NCBI GenBank assembly: GCA_029959545.1
Contig: JASCPH010000002.1
Location: forward strand, 84,025-148,024
Origin: Microbacteriaceae bacterium PS02066
GTDB lineage: Bacteria; Actinomycetota; Actinomycetes; Actinomycetales; Microbacteriaceae
DNA: 64,000 bases
Direction: 5' to 3'
Position numbers and translations under genes: made by a program. Each line of letters opens with the position of its first letter. The stretch's first letter is position 1. The notes under the pieces were generated by a model. That model was not told the origin of the DNA and did no database searches. It saw only the letters and a program-made list of their open reading frames with translations. Positions 43,002 to 52,349 of the stretch are shown piece by piece.

Positions 43002-44051
43002 ATGAGCGTCGCCGTCACCTCCACCGCTGCCGCCCCCACGCCGTCGCCGCGACGACACTGGGGGCGGCGTCGGGCGTGGGGGATCCTGGTGCTGGTTGTC
43101 GCCTTGCTGGGAGTCTCGTTCCTGTCGGTCACCTTCGGGGCACGCGCTGTCGGGGGGCACGACATCTGGGCCGGGCTCGGCGGTGCGGTCGACACGGCCG
43201 GGGCCGCCGCTGTGAACAAGCGCATCCCCCGCACCGTCCTGGCGATCGCGGTCGGTGCGGCGCTCGGCGTCGCGGGCGCGGTCCTGCAGGGCGCGACCCG
43301 CAATCCCCTGGCCGACCCGCAGATCCTGGGGATCAACGGCGGGGCTGCCCTGGCCGTCGTCTGCGGGATCGCGTTCCTCGGTCTTGCCACACCCACCCAG
43401 TACATCTGGACGGCCCTGGTGGGCGCCGCTGTGGCGGCCGTGTTCGTCTATGGGATCGGCGCACTGGGCCGAGGAGGCGCGACGCCGTTGAAGCTCGCTC
43501 TCGCCGGGGCGGTGACCGCCGTCGCCTTCTCCTCTCTGACGAGCGCGATCCTGCTGCCGCGGGTCGACGTGATGAGCCAATTCCGCTTCTGGCAGGTGGG
43601 CGGCGTCGGCGGCGCGACAGGCGCCACCATCCTGCAGGTCGCGCCGTTTCTCATCGTCGGTCTCGTCGTGTGCCTGGCGTGCAGCCCCGCCCTGAACACC
43701 CTGTCCCTGGGCGACGAGCTCGCAGCCGGACTCGGTGAGCGTGTGCGCACCGCACGCATGCTCTCCACTCTCGGCGCGGTCCTGCTGTGCGGAGCGGCCA
43801 CGGCGGTCGCCGGCCCGATCGGCTTCGTGGGACTGGTCGTGCCGCACATCTGCCGGCTGCTCATCGGCGTGGACTACCGCTGGCTCCTTCCCTTCAGCGC
43901 GGTCGCGGGAGCCGTGCTCCTCACGGGCGCCGATGTCATCGGGCGCGTCATCGCCCGCCCCGAGGAGATCGAGGTGGGGATCATCACCGCCCTCGTCGGC
44001 GCCCCCTTCTTCATCGCCATCGTGCGACGTCAGAAGGTGAAAGCACTGTGA
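43002..44051 (+). CDS. FecCD-family iron ABC transporter permease 1
   Basis: 349 aa, about ten membrane helices. Hallmarks are the RIPRTVLAIAVGAALGVAGAV block, QGATRNPLADPQILGINGGA and GPIGFVGLVVPHICRLLIG, the cytoplasmic loop contacting the ATPase. The start is the ATG at 43002, 31 bp after the lipoprotein stop; the open frame upstream overlaps that gene. The stop overlaps the next permease (GTGA). Confidence 0.93.
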   Translation: MSVAVTSTAAAPTPSPRRHWGRRRAWGILVLVVALLGVSFLSVTFGARAVGGHDIWAGLGGAVDTAGAAAVNKRIPRTVLAIAVGAALGVAGAVLQGATRNPLADPQILGINGGAALAVVCGIAFLGLATPTQYIWTALVGAAVAAVFVYGIGALGRGGATPLKLALAGAVTAVAFSSLTSAILLPRVDVMSQFRFWQVGGVGGATGATILQVAPFLIVGLVVCLACSPALNTLSLGDELAAGLGERVRTARMLSTLGAVLLCGAATAVAGPIGFVGLVVPHICRLLIGVDYRWLLPFSAVAGAVLLTGADVIGRVIARPEEIEVGIITALVGAPFFIAIVRRQKVKAL

Positions 44052-45100
44052 CCATCACTGCGGGCGACATCACTTCACTCGGCATCGTGCGCGCGGGGCG
44101 CCGCAGACGGCGCCGGCGTTGGTTCGCCGTCACATCCGTTCTCGCCGCCCTCGCGCTCATCGCCTACGTCCTCTCGCTCATGCTGGGACAGACCTTCTAC
44201 TCCCCCGCCGAGGTCTGGGGCGTTCTGACAGGACAGCGCGTGGCAGGCGCGTCGTTCACCGTGGGCGAACTGCGACTGCCGCGTGCCACGACTGCGCTCC
44301 TGACCGGCCTCTGCTTCGGAATGGGCGGCGTCGTCTTCCAGACGATGCTGCGCAACCCCCTCGCGAGTCCCGACGTCATCGGCATCAGCTCGAGCGCCAG
44401 TGCGGCCGCCGTGACGGGGATCGTGGTTCTCGGTCTCGGCGAGACACCGGTCTCTTTCCTGGCGACCGGCGCAGCACTCGCCGCAGCCCTGTTGATCTAC
44501 GTGCTCGCCTACAAGCGCGGCGGCTCCGGATCCCGACTGATCCTGATCGGTATCGGCGTGGCCGCCATTTGCAACAGCGTCGTCTCATACGTCATCTCCC
44601 GCGCCGCGGAGTGGGACCTTCAGACCGCTATGCGCTGGATCACGGGCAATCTCAACGACGCGAGCTGGGACAAGGTCCTGCCCCTCGCCGCGGTCATGGT
44701 GGTGGTCGTTCCCGCACTGCTTGTCCTGTCCCGCGATCTCGAACTGCTGCGTGTCGGCGACGAGGCTGCATCCGCTCTCGGTGTGCGAGTCGAACGCAGC
44801 CGGCTCCTGCTGATCATCGCGGCCGTCTGTCTGCTCGCCTTCGCGACCGCCGCTGCCGGCCCCATCTCGTTCGTGGCCTTCCTCGCAGGCCCCATCGCTG
44901 TGAGGGTGCTGGGCCCCGTCGGCTCCCCCGTCCTGCCGGCAGGACTCGTGGGCGCCGTCCTCGTGCTGGTGTCCGACTTCATCGCGCAGTACGCGCTGGG
45001 CACGCGCCTTCCCGTCGGCGTCGTGACCGGGGTGCTGGGCGCGCCCTACCTCGTCTACCTGCTCATCCGCAGCAGTCGAGCCGAAGGAACCTCCCAATGA
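44048..45100 (+). CDS. FecCD-family iron ABC transporter permease 2
   Basis: 350 aa, about ten membrane helices. ELRLPRATTALLTGLCFGMG, QTMLRNPLASPDVIGISSSA and GPISFVAFLAGPIAVRVLG are the FecCD signatures. It pairs with permease 1 as a heterodimer. An arginine-rich N-terminus (AGRRRRRRRW) precedes the first helix. The GTG overlaps the preceding stop and its stop overlaps the ATPase start (ATGA). Confidence 0.93.
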   Translation: MTITAGDITSLGIVRAGRRRRRRRWFAVTSVLAALALIAYVLSLMLGQTFYSPAEVWGVLTGQRVAGASFTVGELRLPRATTALLTGLCFGMGGVVFQTMLRNPLASPDVIGISSSASAAAVTGIVVLGLGETPVSFLATGAALAAALLIYVLAYKRGGSGSRLILIGIGVAAICNSVVSYVISRAAEWDLQTAMRWITGNLNDASWDKVLPLAAVMVVVVPALLVLSRDLELLRVGDEAASALGVRVERSRLLLIIAAVCLLAFATAAAGPISFVAFLAGPIAVRVLGPVGSPVLPAGLVGAVLVLVSDFIAQYALGTRLPVGVVTGVLGAPYLVYLLIRSSRAEGTSQ

Positions 45101-45918
45101 CCGTTGAACACACCCTCGCCGCCGACGCGCTCACTCTCGCGTACGGGGAGAGGACCATCGTCGACGGACTGGATCTCGCGATCCCCGCGGGCCGGATTAC
45201 GACCATCGTCGGCGCCAATGCGTGCGGGAAGTCCACGCTCCTGAAGGCCATGGCGCGCCTGCTCTCCCCGATCGCCGGCAGCGTCCTGCTCGACGGGAAA
45301 AGCATCCATCGCCTGCCGACACGACAGGTCGCTCGGGTCCTCGGGCTCCTCCCTCAGTCTCCGATCGCTCCCGACGGCATCGCGGTATCCGACCTCGTCA
45401 GCCGGGGCAGGCATCCGCATCAGGGCCCGCTCGCCCGATGGAACGCGGCCGACGACGCCGCAATCGCCGGCGCGCTCGAGGCGACCGGCACCACGCACCT
45501 GGCTGACCGTTCGGTCGACGAGCTCAGCGGCGGACAGCGTCAGCGGGTATGGATCGCGATGGCGCTGGCTCAGCAGACGGACCTGCTGCTCCTCGACGAG
45601 CCGACGACGTTCCTCGACATCAGTCACCAGATCGATGTGCTGGACCTGCTGACCGATCTGAACCGCGATCGCGGGACCACCATCGTGATGGTGCTCCACG
45701 ACCTCAACCTCGCAGCCCGTTACGCGGATCATCTCGTCGCCATGGTCGACGGCCGCATCCTCGCCGCGGGGGCGCCCGAGAGCGTCCTGACCACGGACGT
45801 CGTGCGCACGGTCTTCGGCCTGGAGAGCAGGATCATGCCCGATCCGCTGACCGGTCGCCCGATGGTCATCCCGCTCGGACGTCACCACACGATCACCGAC
45901 GCGGACGCTCCTGCCTGA
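45097..45918 (+). CDS. Iron-siderophore ABC transporter ATP-binding protein
   Basis: 273 aa. FepC/FhuC-type ATPase: Walker A VGANACGKSTL, signature LSGGQRQRVWIAMAL, Walker B LLLLDEPTTFLD and switch His in VLHDLNLAARY. Powers the two permeases upstream. Last gene of the operon; the convergent siderophore-interacting protein begins 12 bp beyond its stop. Confidence 0.95.
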   Translation: MTVEHTLAADALTLAYGERTIVDGLDLAIPAGRITTIVGANACGKSTLLKAMARLLSPIAGSVLLDGKSIHRLPTRQVARVLGLLPQSPIAPDGIAVSDLVSRGRHPHQGPLARWNAADDAAIAGALEATGTTHLADRSVDELSGGQRQRVWIAMALAQQTDLLLLDEPTTFLDISHQIDVLDLLTDLNRDRGTTIVMVLHDLNLAARYADHLVAMVDGRILAAGAPESVLTTDVVRTVFGLESRIMPDPLTGRPMVIPLGRHHTITDADAPA

Positions 45919-45930
45919 CGCGTCTGCCGT

Positions 45931-46860
45931 CTACTCGACGCGTTCGGCGACCCCTCGTCGCCAATACCCCATGAAGGCCACGCGCTTGCGATCGACGCCG
46001 TTGCCCTGGACGAGCAGTCGCCGCAGTGTCTTGACGGTCTGCGACTCGCCGGCGATCCAGGCGTAGAACTCACCCTCCGAGTCCTCGGGGCTATCCCACA
46101 GGAGTTCACGATCGACGTCGACGTCCTCGAGCTCCTGCGCACGGGGCGCGGCTGCGCGGGCGAGCACGTCAGCGGCGGCATCCGTCCATGAGGTGACGGC
46201 CGCGATGAGCGCCTCGCCGTGGGCGCGCTCGTCACGCGCCAGCCACGTCACACGGGCATGCGTCGCGATCGGGAGCGCATCCTGCGGGGAGGGAACCTCG
46301 ATGAACGCGTCGACGTCAGTGTCGGAGGGCAGCGACTCGAGGATGCCGGAGATGGCCGGTGCCGCCGTCTCGTCACCGGCGAGCAGGAGCCTGCGTGCGC
46401 TGCCAGGGTGCCAGTCGACACCCAGATGGGAATCCGGACTGCGCTGGTCAGGCCCGACGATCACGATCTCGTCACCGGGAACGGCCGCCTCCGCCCACGC
46501 GCCGGCCGGGCCGGGATCGTGGTGCAGCACGAAGTCGATGTCGACCTCGCCTCCGGCGGGATCGACCCGGCGCACGGTGTACGTGCGGAAGGGCGTCCGC
46601 TCCGCGGGCGCCAACGCGCGCCAGCGGGTGTACCAGTCGCCGTTGGCCATCGCCTGCTCATCGCGCTGACCCACGTCGCAGACGCGGCCATCCGCACCGG
46701 GGAACAGAACCTTCAGTCGCTGGTCCCGGCCAGCGGTGCCGAAATGCTTGAAGTCCGGGCCGGTGAACGTGAGACGCGCGAAGTGCGGAGAGAGTCGCAC
46801 GACCCGCGATACACGCGCGATGTACGGGCGGTAGGAAGGGCGAGTCACGAGGGCTGTCAC
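45931..46860 (-). CDS. Siderophore-interacting protein (FAD-dependent ferric reductase)
   Basis: 309 aa. An N-terminal FAD-binding domain ([23 protein letters not shown] and GPAGAWA) and a C-terminal SIP domain ([39 protein letters not shown]). Reduces ferric siderophore in the cytosol to release iron, completing uptake by the convergent ABC operon. The GTG at 46860 lies six bases after TACCCT, which sits inside an iron box, so transcription appears leaderless and iron-repressed. Confidence 0.93.
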   Translation of the reverse strand: MTALVTRPSYRPYIARVSRVVRLSPHFARLTFTGPDFKHFGTAGRDQRLKVLFPGADGRVCDVGQRDEQAMANGDWYTRWRALAPAERTPFRTYTVRRVDPAGGEVDIDFVLHHDPGPAGAWAEAAVPGDEIVIVGPDQRSPDSHLGVDWHPGSARRLLLAGDETAAPAISGILESLPSDTDVDAFIEVPSPQDALPIATHARVTWLARDERAHGEALIAAVTSWTDAAADVLARAAAPRAQELEDVDVDRELLWDSPEDSEGEFYAWIAGESQTVKTLRRLLVQGNGVDRKRVAFMGYWRRGVAERVE

Positions 46861-46863
46861 CTG

Positions 46864-46884
46864 TTAAGGGTATCCTTACCTGAA
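46864..46884 (-). promoter_or_regulatory. Iron box over leaderless promoter of siderophore-interacting protein
   Basis: Minus strand TTCAGGTAAGGATACCCTTAA, a partial palindrome resembling DtxR/IdeR boxes. The hexamer TACCCT at 46867-46872 (minus) is six bases from the GTG start, so a bound repressor would cover the -10 box. Confidence 0.7.
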
Positions 46885-46900
46885 CGGATGCCCAAGCTCG

Positions 46901-48055
46901 TCAACGGACCGCAGCGATCCGCTCGATCGCTTCGGCCAGCACCTCCGGTGCGCAGCCCAGCGTGAGTCGGATGTGTCCGGCTCCGCCGGCTCCGAACGCG
47001 GGACCGGAGTGGACGGCTACGCGCGCCTCGCGCAGGATGCGCCGTGCGGGCGTGTCGCCCCAGCCGTAGCGGGAGAGATCCACCCACCCCAGGTAGCCGG
47101 CGTCAGGCGGACGATAGCCCGCATCCGGCAGGTGCGCCGCGAGCAGCGTGCGCAGCAACTCGACGTTCGCATCGAGCGCGAGGGCTTGCGCGTCCAACCA
47201 GGCATCGGACTCGTCCGAGAACGCAGCCACCGTCGCCAGGGCGCCGAACAGCCCGGTGCGCCAGGAGACCTCGTCGGGAAGCGCACGCAGCACGGCGTGA
47301 GTCCGCTCGTGCGCGGCCACCATGATCGCGCACTTCAGCCCCGCCAGGTTGAACGCCTTGCTTGCAGAGACCACGGCGTAGCCGCACCGCGCGGCCTCGT
47401 CCGAGACGGAGAGGAACGGGGTCACGACCCTTCCGGAGCGCGGCAGTGGGGCATGGATCTCGTCGCTGACGACGACCGCCCCGTGGCGCACGGCGATCTC
47501 CGCCAGCTGACGCAGCACGTCGGGCGCATGGATCGTGCCGGTCGGGTTGTGCGGGTTGCAGAGGAGGATGGCGCGCGCACCGTCGCGGAACGCGGCCTCG
47601 ATCCCCTCGAGGTCCAGCCCGCACCCTGCCCCGGCGTCTCGCAGCGGTACGGGCTGTACGATCCCGCCTGCTTCGGGCACGGCTTCGAAGAACGGCGGAT
47701 ACACGGGTGGCGTGATGACGACACGGTCCCCGGGCACGATGACCCGACGCAGGATCTCGACGACGCCCATGATGACGTCCCCGGTGATCCGCATCCGCGC
47801 GGGATCCGGCTCCCAACCCAGGCGTCGCGAAGCGAAGGCCGTGTACGCAGCCGTCACACCAGGATCCGCGGGTGTGTAGCCGGTGTCGCCGCGAGAGACG
47901 GCCTCCTGCAACGCCCGGCTGATGGCGGGAGCGAGCGGGTAGTCCGTCTCCGCGACGAACAGCGGGATGACGTCGTCCGGGTACGACCGCCACTTCGCGC
48001 TCCGGCGCCCGCGCAGTTCGTCGAGGGGAAGGGCGCGAAGGGGCTCGATCGTCAC
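46901..48055 (-). CDS. MalY/PatB-family PLP-dependent C-S lyase/aminotransferase
   Basis: 384-aa fold-type I PLP enzyme. LFVAETDYPLAPAI at the N-terminus is typical of MalY/PatB cystathionine beta-lyases; Asn170 (NPHNPTG), Asp198 (VVSDEIHAPL) and Lys233 (SASKAFNLAG) bind PLP. It likely cleaves C-S bonds of cystathionine or cysteine conjugates, giving a thiol, pyruvate and ammonia. It lies 22 bp downstream of sufT with its own leaderless promoter. A link to the Suf system is an inference from position only. Confidence 0.9.
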   Translation of the reverse strand: MTIEPLRALPLDELRGRRSAKWRSYPDDVIPLFVAETDYPLAPAISRALQEAVSRGDTGYTPADPGVTAAYTAFASRRLGWEPDPARMRITGDVIMGVVEILRRVIVPGDRVVITPPVYPPFFEAVPEAGGIVQPVPLRDAGAGCGLDLEGIEAAFRDGARAILLCNPHNPTGTIHAPDVLRQLAEIAVRHGAVVVSDEIHAPLPRSGRVVTPFLSVSDEAARCGYAVVSASKAFNLAGLKCAIMVAAHERTHAVLRALPDEVSWRTGLFGALATVAAFSDESDAWLDAQALALDANVELLRTLLAAHLPDAGYRPPDAGYLGWVDLSRYGWGDTPARRILREARVAVHSGPAFGAGGAGHIRLTLGCAPEVLAEAIERIAAVR

Positions 48056-48061
48056 AGAACG

Positions 48062-48067
48062 AGCCTA
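48062..48067 (-). promoter_or_regulatory. -10 box of leaderless start at 48055
   Basis: Minus strand: TAGGCT, six bases (CGTTCT), then GTG. Confidence 0.55.
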
Positions 48068-48077
48068 GCGACGGAGG

Positions 48078-48407
48078 TCAGATCGCGAAGCCGAGGGCCC
48101 GCATCATGTCGCGGCCGTCATCCGTGATCCGCTCCGGTCCCCACGGCGGCATCCATACCCAGTTGATCCGGAACCGTTCGACGACCGAATCCAACGCCTG
48201 CGCCGTCTGCTCCTCGAGCACGTCCGTCAGCGGGCACCCGGCCGAAGTCAGCGTCATATGGATGACGAGAGCGTCGTTCTCGTCATCCCAAGCAAGGTCG
48301 TAGATGAGACCCAGGTCGACGACGTTGACACCCAGTTCGGGGTCCATGACGTCCTTCAGAGCCTCGGTGACCTCGTCGTACTTCTCCGGGGTGATCGTCG
48401 CGGTCAT
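48078..48407 (-). CDS. sufT: Metal-sulfur cluster assembly factor (SufT/DUF59, MIP18-like)
   Basis: 109 aa. KDVMDPELGVNVVDLGLIYDL and TLTSAGCPLTDVLEEQ (Cys58) define the DUF59 family. SufT helps mature Fe-S proteins under high demand. It ends the Suf locus in many actinobacteria. The ATG has TAGGAT six bases upstream, suggesting its own promoter within the 9-bp gap region after sufC, overlapping the sufC stop. Confidence 0.92.
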   Translation of the reverse strand: MTATITPEKYDEVTEALKDVMDPELGVNVVDLGLIYDLAWDDENDALVIHMTLTSAGCPLTDVLEEQTAQALDSVVERFRINWVWMPPWGPERITDDGRDMMRALGFAI

Positions 48408-48413
48408 AGTCGA

Positions 48414-48419
48414 ATCCTA
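48414..48419 (-). promoter_or_regulatory. -10 box of leaderless start at 48407
   Basis: Minus strand: TAGGAT, six bases (TCGACT), then ATG. It overlaps the sufC stop codon, so sufT may be expressed apart from sufBDC. Confidence 0.5.
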
Positions 48420-49187
48420 CGCGCCGGCCTGCACACCGGGCTCGAGGAACCGATCGTAGCCCTCGTTCTCGAGGCGCTCGGCGAGCTCGGGACCGCCCTC
48501 CTCCGCGACGCGGCCGTTGACGAGCACGTGCACGAAGTCGGGGCGGATGTAGTTCAGGATGCGGGTGTAGTGCGTGATGAGCAGAACACCGAGGTCGGTC
48601 TCGGCCTTGGCGCGGTTCACGCCCTCGGACACGATCTTCAGCGCGTCGACATCGAGACCGGAGTCGGTCTCGTCGAGAATTGCGACCTTGGGCTTGAGCA
48701 GCTCGAGCTGAAGGATCTCGTGACGCTTCTTCTCGCCGCCCGAGAAGCCCTCGTTGACGTTGCGCTGGGCGAACTTCGCGTCCATGCGCAGGTTGCTCAT
48801 GGCTGCCTTGACGTCCTTGGTCCAGGTGCGGATGGCCGGAGCTTCGCCGTCGATGGCGGTCTTGGCCGTACGCAGGAAGTTGGTGACCGTGATTCCGGGA
48901 ACCTCGACGGGGTACTGCATCGCGAGGAACAGGCCCGCCCGGGCACGCTCGTCGACGCTCATCTCGAGGACGTCCTCGCCGTCGAGGGTGATCGAGCCGC
49001 CGGTCACGGTGTACTTCGGGTGTCCGGCGATCGTGTAGGCGAGCGTCGACTTGCCCGATCCGTTCGGGCCCATGATGGCGTGGGTCTCACCGGTGCGGAT
49101 CGTCAGCGTGACGCCGTTCAGGATGGGGGTGGTCCCCTCATCGGTCTCGACCGTCACGTGGAGGTCGCGGATCTCGAGCACAGACAT
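48417..49187 (-). CDS. sufC: Fe-S cluster assembly ATPase SufC
   Basis: 256 aa. Walker A MGPNGSGKSTLAYT, signature FSGGEKKRHEILQLE, Walker B AILDETDSGLD and YTRILNYIRPDFVHVL are SufC hallmarks. Drives the SufB2C2/SufBC2D scaffold. It follows the Rieske gene by 13 bp; GAAGGAACT precedes the start. Confidence 0.97.
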   Translation of the reverse strand: MSVLEIRDLHVTVETDEGTTPILNGVTLTIRTGETHAIMGPNGSGKSTLAYTIAGHPKYTVTGGSITLDGEDVLEMSVDERARAGLFLAMQYPVEVPGITVTNFLRTAKTAIDGEAPAIRTWTKDVKAAMSNLRMDAKFAQRNVNEGFSGGEKKRHEILQLELLKPKVAILDETDSGLDVDALKIVSEGVNRAKAETDLGVLLITHYTRILNYIRPDFVHVLVNGRVAEEGGPELAERLENEGYDRFLEPGVQAGA

Positions 49188-49200
49188 GTCAGTTCCTTCG

Positions 49201-49530
49201 TCAGTCGACGTTCTTCGTCACGGCGGGATCGATCAGGACATCGTCTCCCTCGATCGTGACTTCATACACGGGCACCGGCTCGTACGCCGGCAGGTTCAGG
49301 GGCTTTCCGGTGCGCAGCGAGAATGCGGAACCGTGCGCCCAGCACTCCAGCGTGTCCCCCTCGACGAATCCGTCGGAGAGCGAGATGTCGCCGTGCGTGC
49401 AGGTGTCGCCGATCGCGTGCACCTCGCCGTTGCCGTCGAGCACGACGGCCATCGGCACGCCGTCGATCTCGACGCGGCGCGCCTCGTCCTGCTGCAGCTC
49501 GCTCAGAGCGCACACTCGTGTCGCGCTCAC
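49201..49530 (-). CDS. Rieske (2Fe-2S) ferredoxin-like protein
   Basis: 109 aa. Cluster ligands CTH (Cys44, His46) and CWAH (Cys63, His66) define a soluble Rieske ferredoxin like those of ring-hydroxylating dioxygenases. No oxygenase subunit is present; in actinobacterial Suf loci such a protein commonly sits between sufD and sufC and may donate electrons during cluster assembly. The GTG overlaps the sufD stop (GTGA). Confidence 0.92.
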   Translation of the reverse strand: MSATRVCALSELQQDEARRVEIDGVPMAVVLDGNGEVHAIGDTCTHGDISLSDGFVEGDTLECWAHGSAFSLRTGKPLNLPAYEPVPVYEVTIEGDDVLIDPAVTKNVD

Positions 49531-50705
49531 CGCTGCTCCCCCGCAAGCTCGGCTTCGATCGCATCCACGAGACGCTCCTCGAGCTCGGCGATGCCGATCT
49601 TCTGCACGATCTCCATGAGGAATCCGAGCACGACGAGGCGACGCGCCTGCTCCGCGTCGATGCCTCGAGCCTGCAGGTAGAACAACTGCTCGTCGTCGAA
49701 ACGACCGGTGGCACTGGCGTGCCCCGCTCCGCGGATGTCTCCCGTCTCGATCTCGAGGTTCGGGATGGAATCGGCCCGCGCACCGTCGGTCAGGACCAGG
49801 TTACGGTTGGCCTCGTACGAGTCGGTGCCGACGGCATCCGGCCCGATCAGCACGTCGCCGATCCAGACGGAGTGGGCGGTATCGCCCTGCAGCGCACCCT
49901 TGTAGAGCACGTCGCCGACGGTCTGCGCACCCTTGTGGTGCAGATACACCTGGCTTTCGAGGTGCTGACCGGCATCCGCGAAGGAAAGACCGTACAGCTC
50001 GCCGCGCGCGCCGGTGCCGGCGAGCTCCACGTTCGGGTTCACGCGCACGACGCCACCGCCGAAAGACACGACGACGTGGCGCAGGCTGGCGTCACGGTCG
50101 ACACGCGCCTGATGCGCGGCCAGGTGCACCGCTTCGTCGTCCCATTCCTGGAGCGTGACCAGCGTGAGGGCGGCGCCGTCGCGGACGATGATCTCCACGT
50201 TCTCGGCGAGCTGCGCGACACCCGCATGGCGCAGAAGCACCGTCGCCCGCGCATTCGGCTGCGCCTCGATGACCAGATGGGCGTGCGCGCGGCCGCCCGC
50301 GCCGCGGAGGTCGACAACGACAGGCTCGCTCAGTTCGGCACCCGCGGGGATGCTGAGATACAGCGCCTCTGCGGAGCGCTCCCAGGCGATCGCCGCGCTG
50401 AGGTCCTCCGCCGTGAAGACCTCGCCACGCGGCGCCTGGTCGGCCGACAGGCCGGCCGCCGCCAACGGCCCCGTCACGGAGACCGCGACGGCACCGGCAT
50501 CACCCGCGACATCCTCGAGGAGGCTTCGGATGCGGTCGATCGGCGTGTGCTTCCAGTTGACCTCGCGGCCGCTCGGCACCTCGAAGAAGGCGACCTGGTT
50601 CGCACGCGGGCGCTCCGAACGGGTCTGCACCGGCACGAACGCGGCGGCAGGGTCGACGTGCCCCTTCGCGGTCTCGACCACGGGGGCTTCGGCCTGGGGG
50701 CTCAT
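49527..50705 (-). CDS. sufD: Fe-S cluster assembly protein SufD
   Basis: 392 aa. The C-terminal beta-helix contains [17 protein letters not shown] and [10 protein letters not shown], typical of SufD; the N-terminus has [18 protein letters not shown]. Forms the SufBC2D scaffold. The ATG overlaps the sufB stop (ATGA). A longer open frame upstream lies within sufB and is rejected. Confidence 0.95.
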   Translation of the reverse strand: MSPQAEAPVVETAKGHVDPAAAFVPVQTRSERPRANQVAFFEVPSGREVNWKHTPIDRIRSLLEDVAGDAGAVAVSVTGPLAAAGLSADQAPRGEVFTAEDLSAAIAWERSAEALYLSIPAGAELSEPVVVDLRGAGGRAHAHLVIEAQPNARATVLLRHAGVAQLAENVEIIVRDGAALTLVTLQEWDDEAVHLAAHQARVDRDASLRHVVVSFGGGVVRVNPNVELAGTGARGELYGLSFADAGQHLESQVYLHHKGAQTVGDVLYKGALQGDTAHSVWIGDVLIGPDAVGTDSYEANRNLVLTDGARADSIPNLEIETGDIRGAGHASATGRFDDEQLFYLQARGIDAEQARRLVVLGFLMEIVQKIGIAELEERLVDAIEAELAGEQR

Positions 50706-52120
50706 CCGACGCTGCCTTCCATGCCCATCTCGATGAGCTTGTTCAACTCCAGTGCGTACTCCATCGGCAGTTCGCGCGCGATGGGCTCGATGAACCCGCG
50801 CACGATCATCGCCATCGCCTCGTCCTCCGCGAGACCACGGCTCATCAGGTAGAAGAGCTGCTCCTCGCTGACCTTCGAGACCGTCGCCTCGTGCCCCAGC
50901 TGGACGTCGTCGACGCGGATGTCGATAGCGGGGTACGTGTCGGAGCGCGAGATCGTGTCGACCAGCAGCGCGTCGCAACGCACCGTGTTGGCCGAGTGAT
51001 GGGCGTTCGCGTCGACGCGGACCTCGCCGCGGTACCCTGCCCGCCCGCCGCCGCGCGCGATCGACTTCGAGACGATCGAGGACTGCGTGTAGGGCGCCAT
51101 GTGGATCATCTTGGCCCCGGCGTCCTGGTGCTGACCGGGCCCGGCGAACGCCACCGACAGGGTTTCGCCCTTCGCGTGCTCCCCCATGAGGTAGATCGAG
51201 GGGTACTTCATCGTGACCTTCGACCCGATGTTGCCGTCGACCCACTCCATGGTGGCGCCCTCGTGCGCGACGGCGCGCTTGGTCACCAGGTTGTAGACGT
51301 TGTTCGACCAGTTCTGGATCGTCGTGTAGCGCACGCGAGCGTTCTTCTTCACGATGATCTCGACGACCGCCGAGTGCAGCGAGTCGCTCTTGTAGATGGG
51401 AGCCGTGCAGCCCTCGATGTAGTGGACGTACGACCCCTCATCGGCGATGATCAGCGTCCGCTCGAACTGGCCCATGTTCTCCGTGTTGATACGGAAGTAC
51501 GCCTGCAGCGGGATCTCCACGTGCACGCCCTTGGGGACGTAGACGAACGATCCGCCGGACCACACGGCCGTGTTCAAGGCTGCGAACTTGTTGTCACCGG
51601 CGGGGATCACGGTGCCGAAGTACTCCTCGAAGAACTCCGGGTGCTCCTTCAACGCCGTGTCAGTGTCCATGAAGATGACGCCCTGCGCCTCCAGATCCTC
51701 CTGGATCTGGTGGTAGACGACCTCGGACTCGTACTGCGCTGCGACGCCCGCCACCAGCCGTGACCGCTCGGCCTCGGGGATGCCGAGCTTCTCGTACGTG
51801 TTGCGGATGTCCTCGGGGAGGTCTTCCCAGGACTGCGCCTGCTTCTCCGTCGACCGAACGAAGTACTTGATGTTCTCGAAGTCGATGTCGCTGAGGTCTG
51901 CGCCCCAGGTCGGCATCGGCTTGCGGCCGAACAGCTGGAACCCCTTCAGACGGGTCTTCAGCATCCATTCGGGCTCGGCCTTGAGTGCCGAGATGTCGCG
52001 CACGACGGCCTCGGTGAGGCCGCGCTTCGCGCTCGCACCGGCGGCGTCGGGGTCGTGCCATCCGAACTCGTACACCCCCAGACCTTCGAGCTCCGGGCGG
52101 TCGATCAGCACATCCGACAT
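50702..52120 (-). CDS. sufB: Fe-S cluster assembly protein SufB
   Basis: 472 aa. Scaffold subunit: [38 protein letters not shown], the [20 protein letters not shown] block with the conserved Cys and [20 protein letters not shown]. The ATG at 52120 has AAGGAG upstream. It is the first gene of the Suf unit; no sufR-like repressor gene precedes it. The 229-bp gap to the divergent ctaA holds no gene and no iron box that I can recognise. Confidence 0.97.
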   Translation of the reverse strand: MSDVLIDRPELEGLGVYEFGWHDPDAAGASAKRGLTEAVVRDISALKAEPEWMLKTRLKGFQLFGRKPMPTWGADLSDIDFENIKYFVRSTEKQAQSWEDLPEDIRNTYEKLGIPEAERSRLVAGVAAQYESEVVYHQIQEDLEAQGVIFMDTDTALKEHPEFFEEYFGTVIPAGDNKFAALNTAVWSGGSFVYVPKGVHVEIPLQAYFRINTENMGQFERTLIIADEGSYVHYIEGCTAPIYKSDSLHSAVVEIIVKKNARVRYTTIQNWSNNVYNLVTKRAVAHEGATMEWVDGNIGSKVTMKYPSIYLMGEHAKGETLSVAFAGPGQHQDAGAKMIHMAPYTQSSIVSKSIARGGGRAGYRGEVRVDANAHHSANTVRCDALLVDTISRSDTYPAIDIRVDDVQLGHEATVSKVSEEQLFYLMSRGLAEDEAMAMIVRGFIEPIARELPMEYALELNKLIEMGMEGSVG

Positions 52121-52349
52121 CACACTCTCCTTATTGGACCGCAACGGTGTCACCCGCCCCGGCATCCGCCGCCCCGTCGAGTCTGCGGGGACGAACGCCG
52201 CTCTCGGGCCCTCATCATGGGCGCTCACGCGGCGCCTAAACTGTTGTCGATGCACCCTGCGCGAAGCGCGGCATCGCAACAATCACGATTCTACAGGTTC
52301 CCCCTGACTTCCGGGCCGCGTCCGGGGTCCGGAACGGGCCGGAGGACAC

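Noticed and set aside
46901..52120. A single co-transcribed operon sufB to the PatB-like gene
   Set aside because: sufT and the PatB-like gene each have a TANNNT box six bases before their start, so separate transcripts are as likely.
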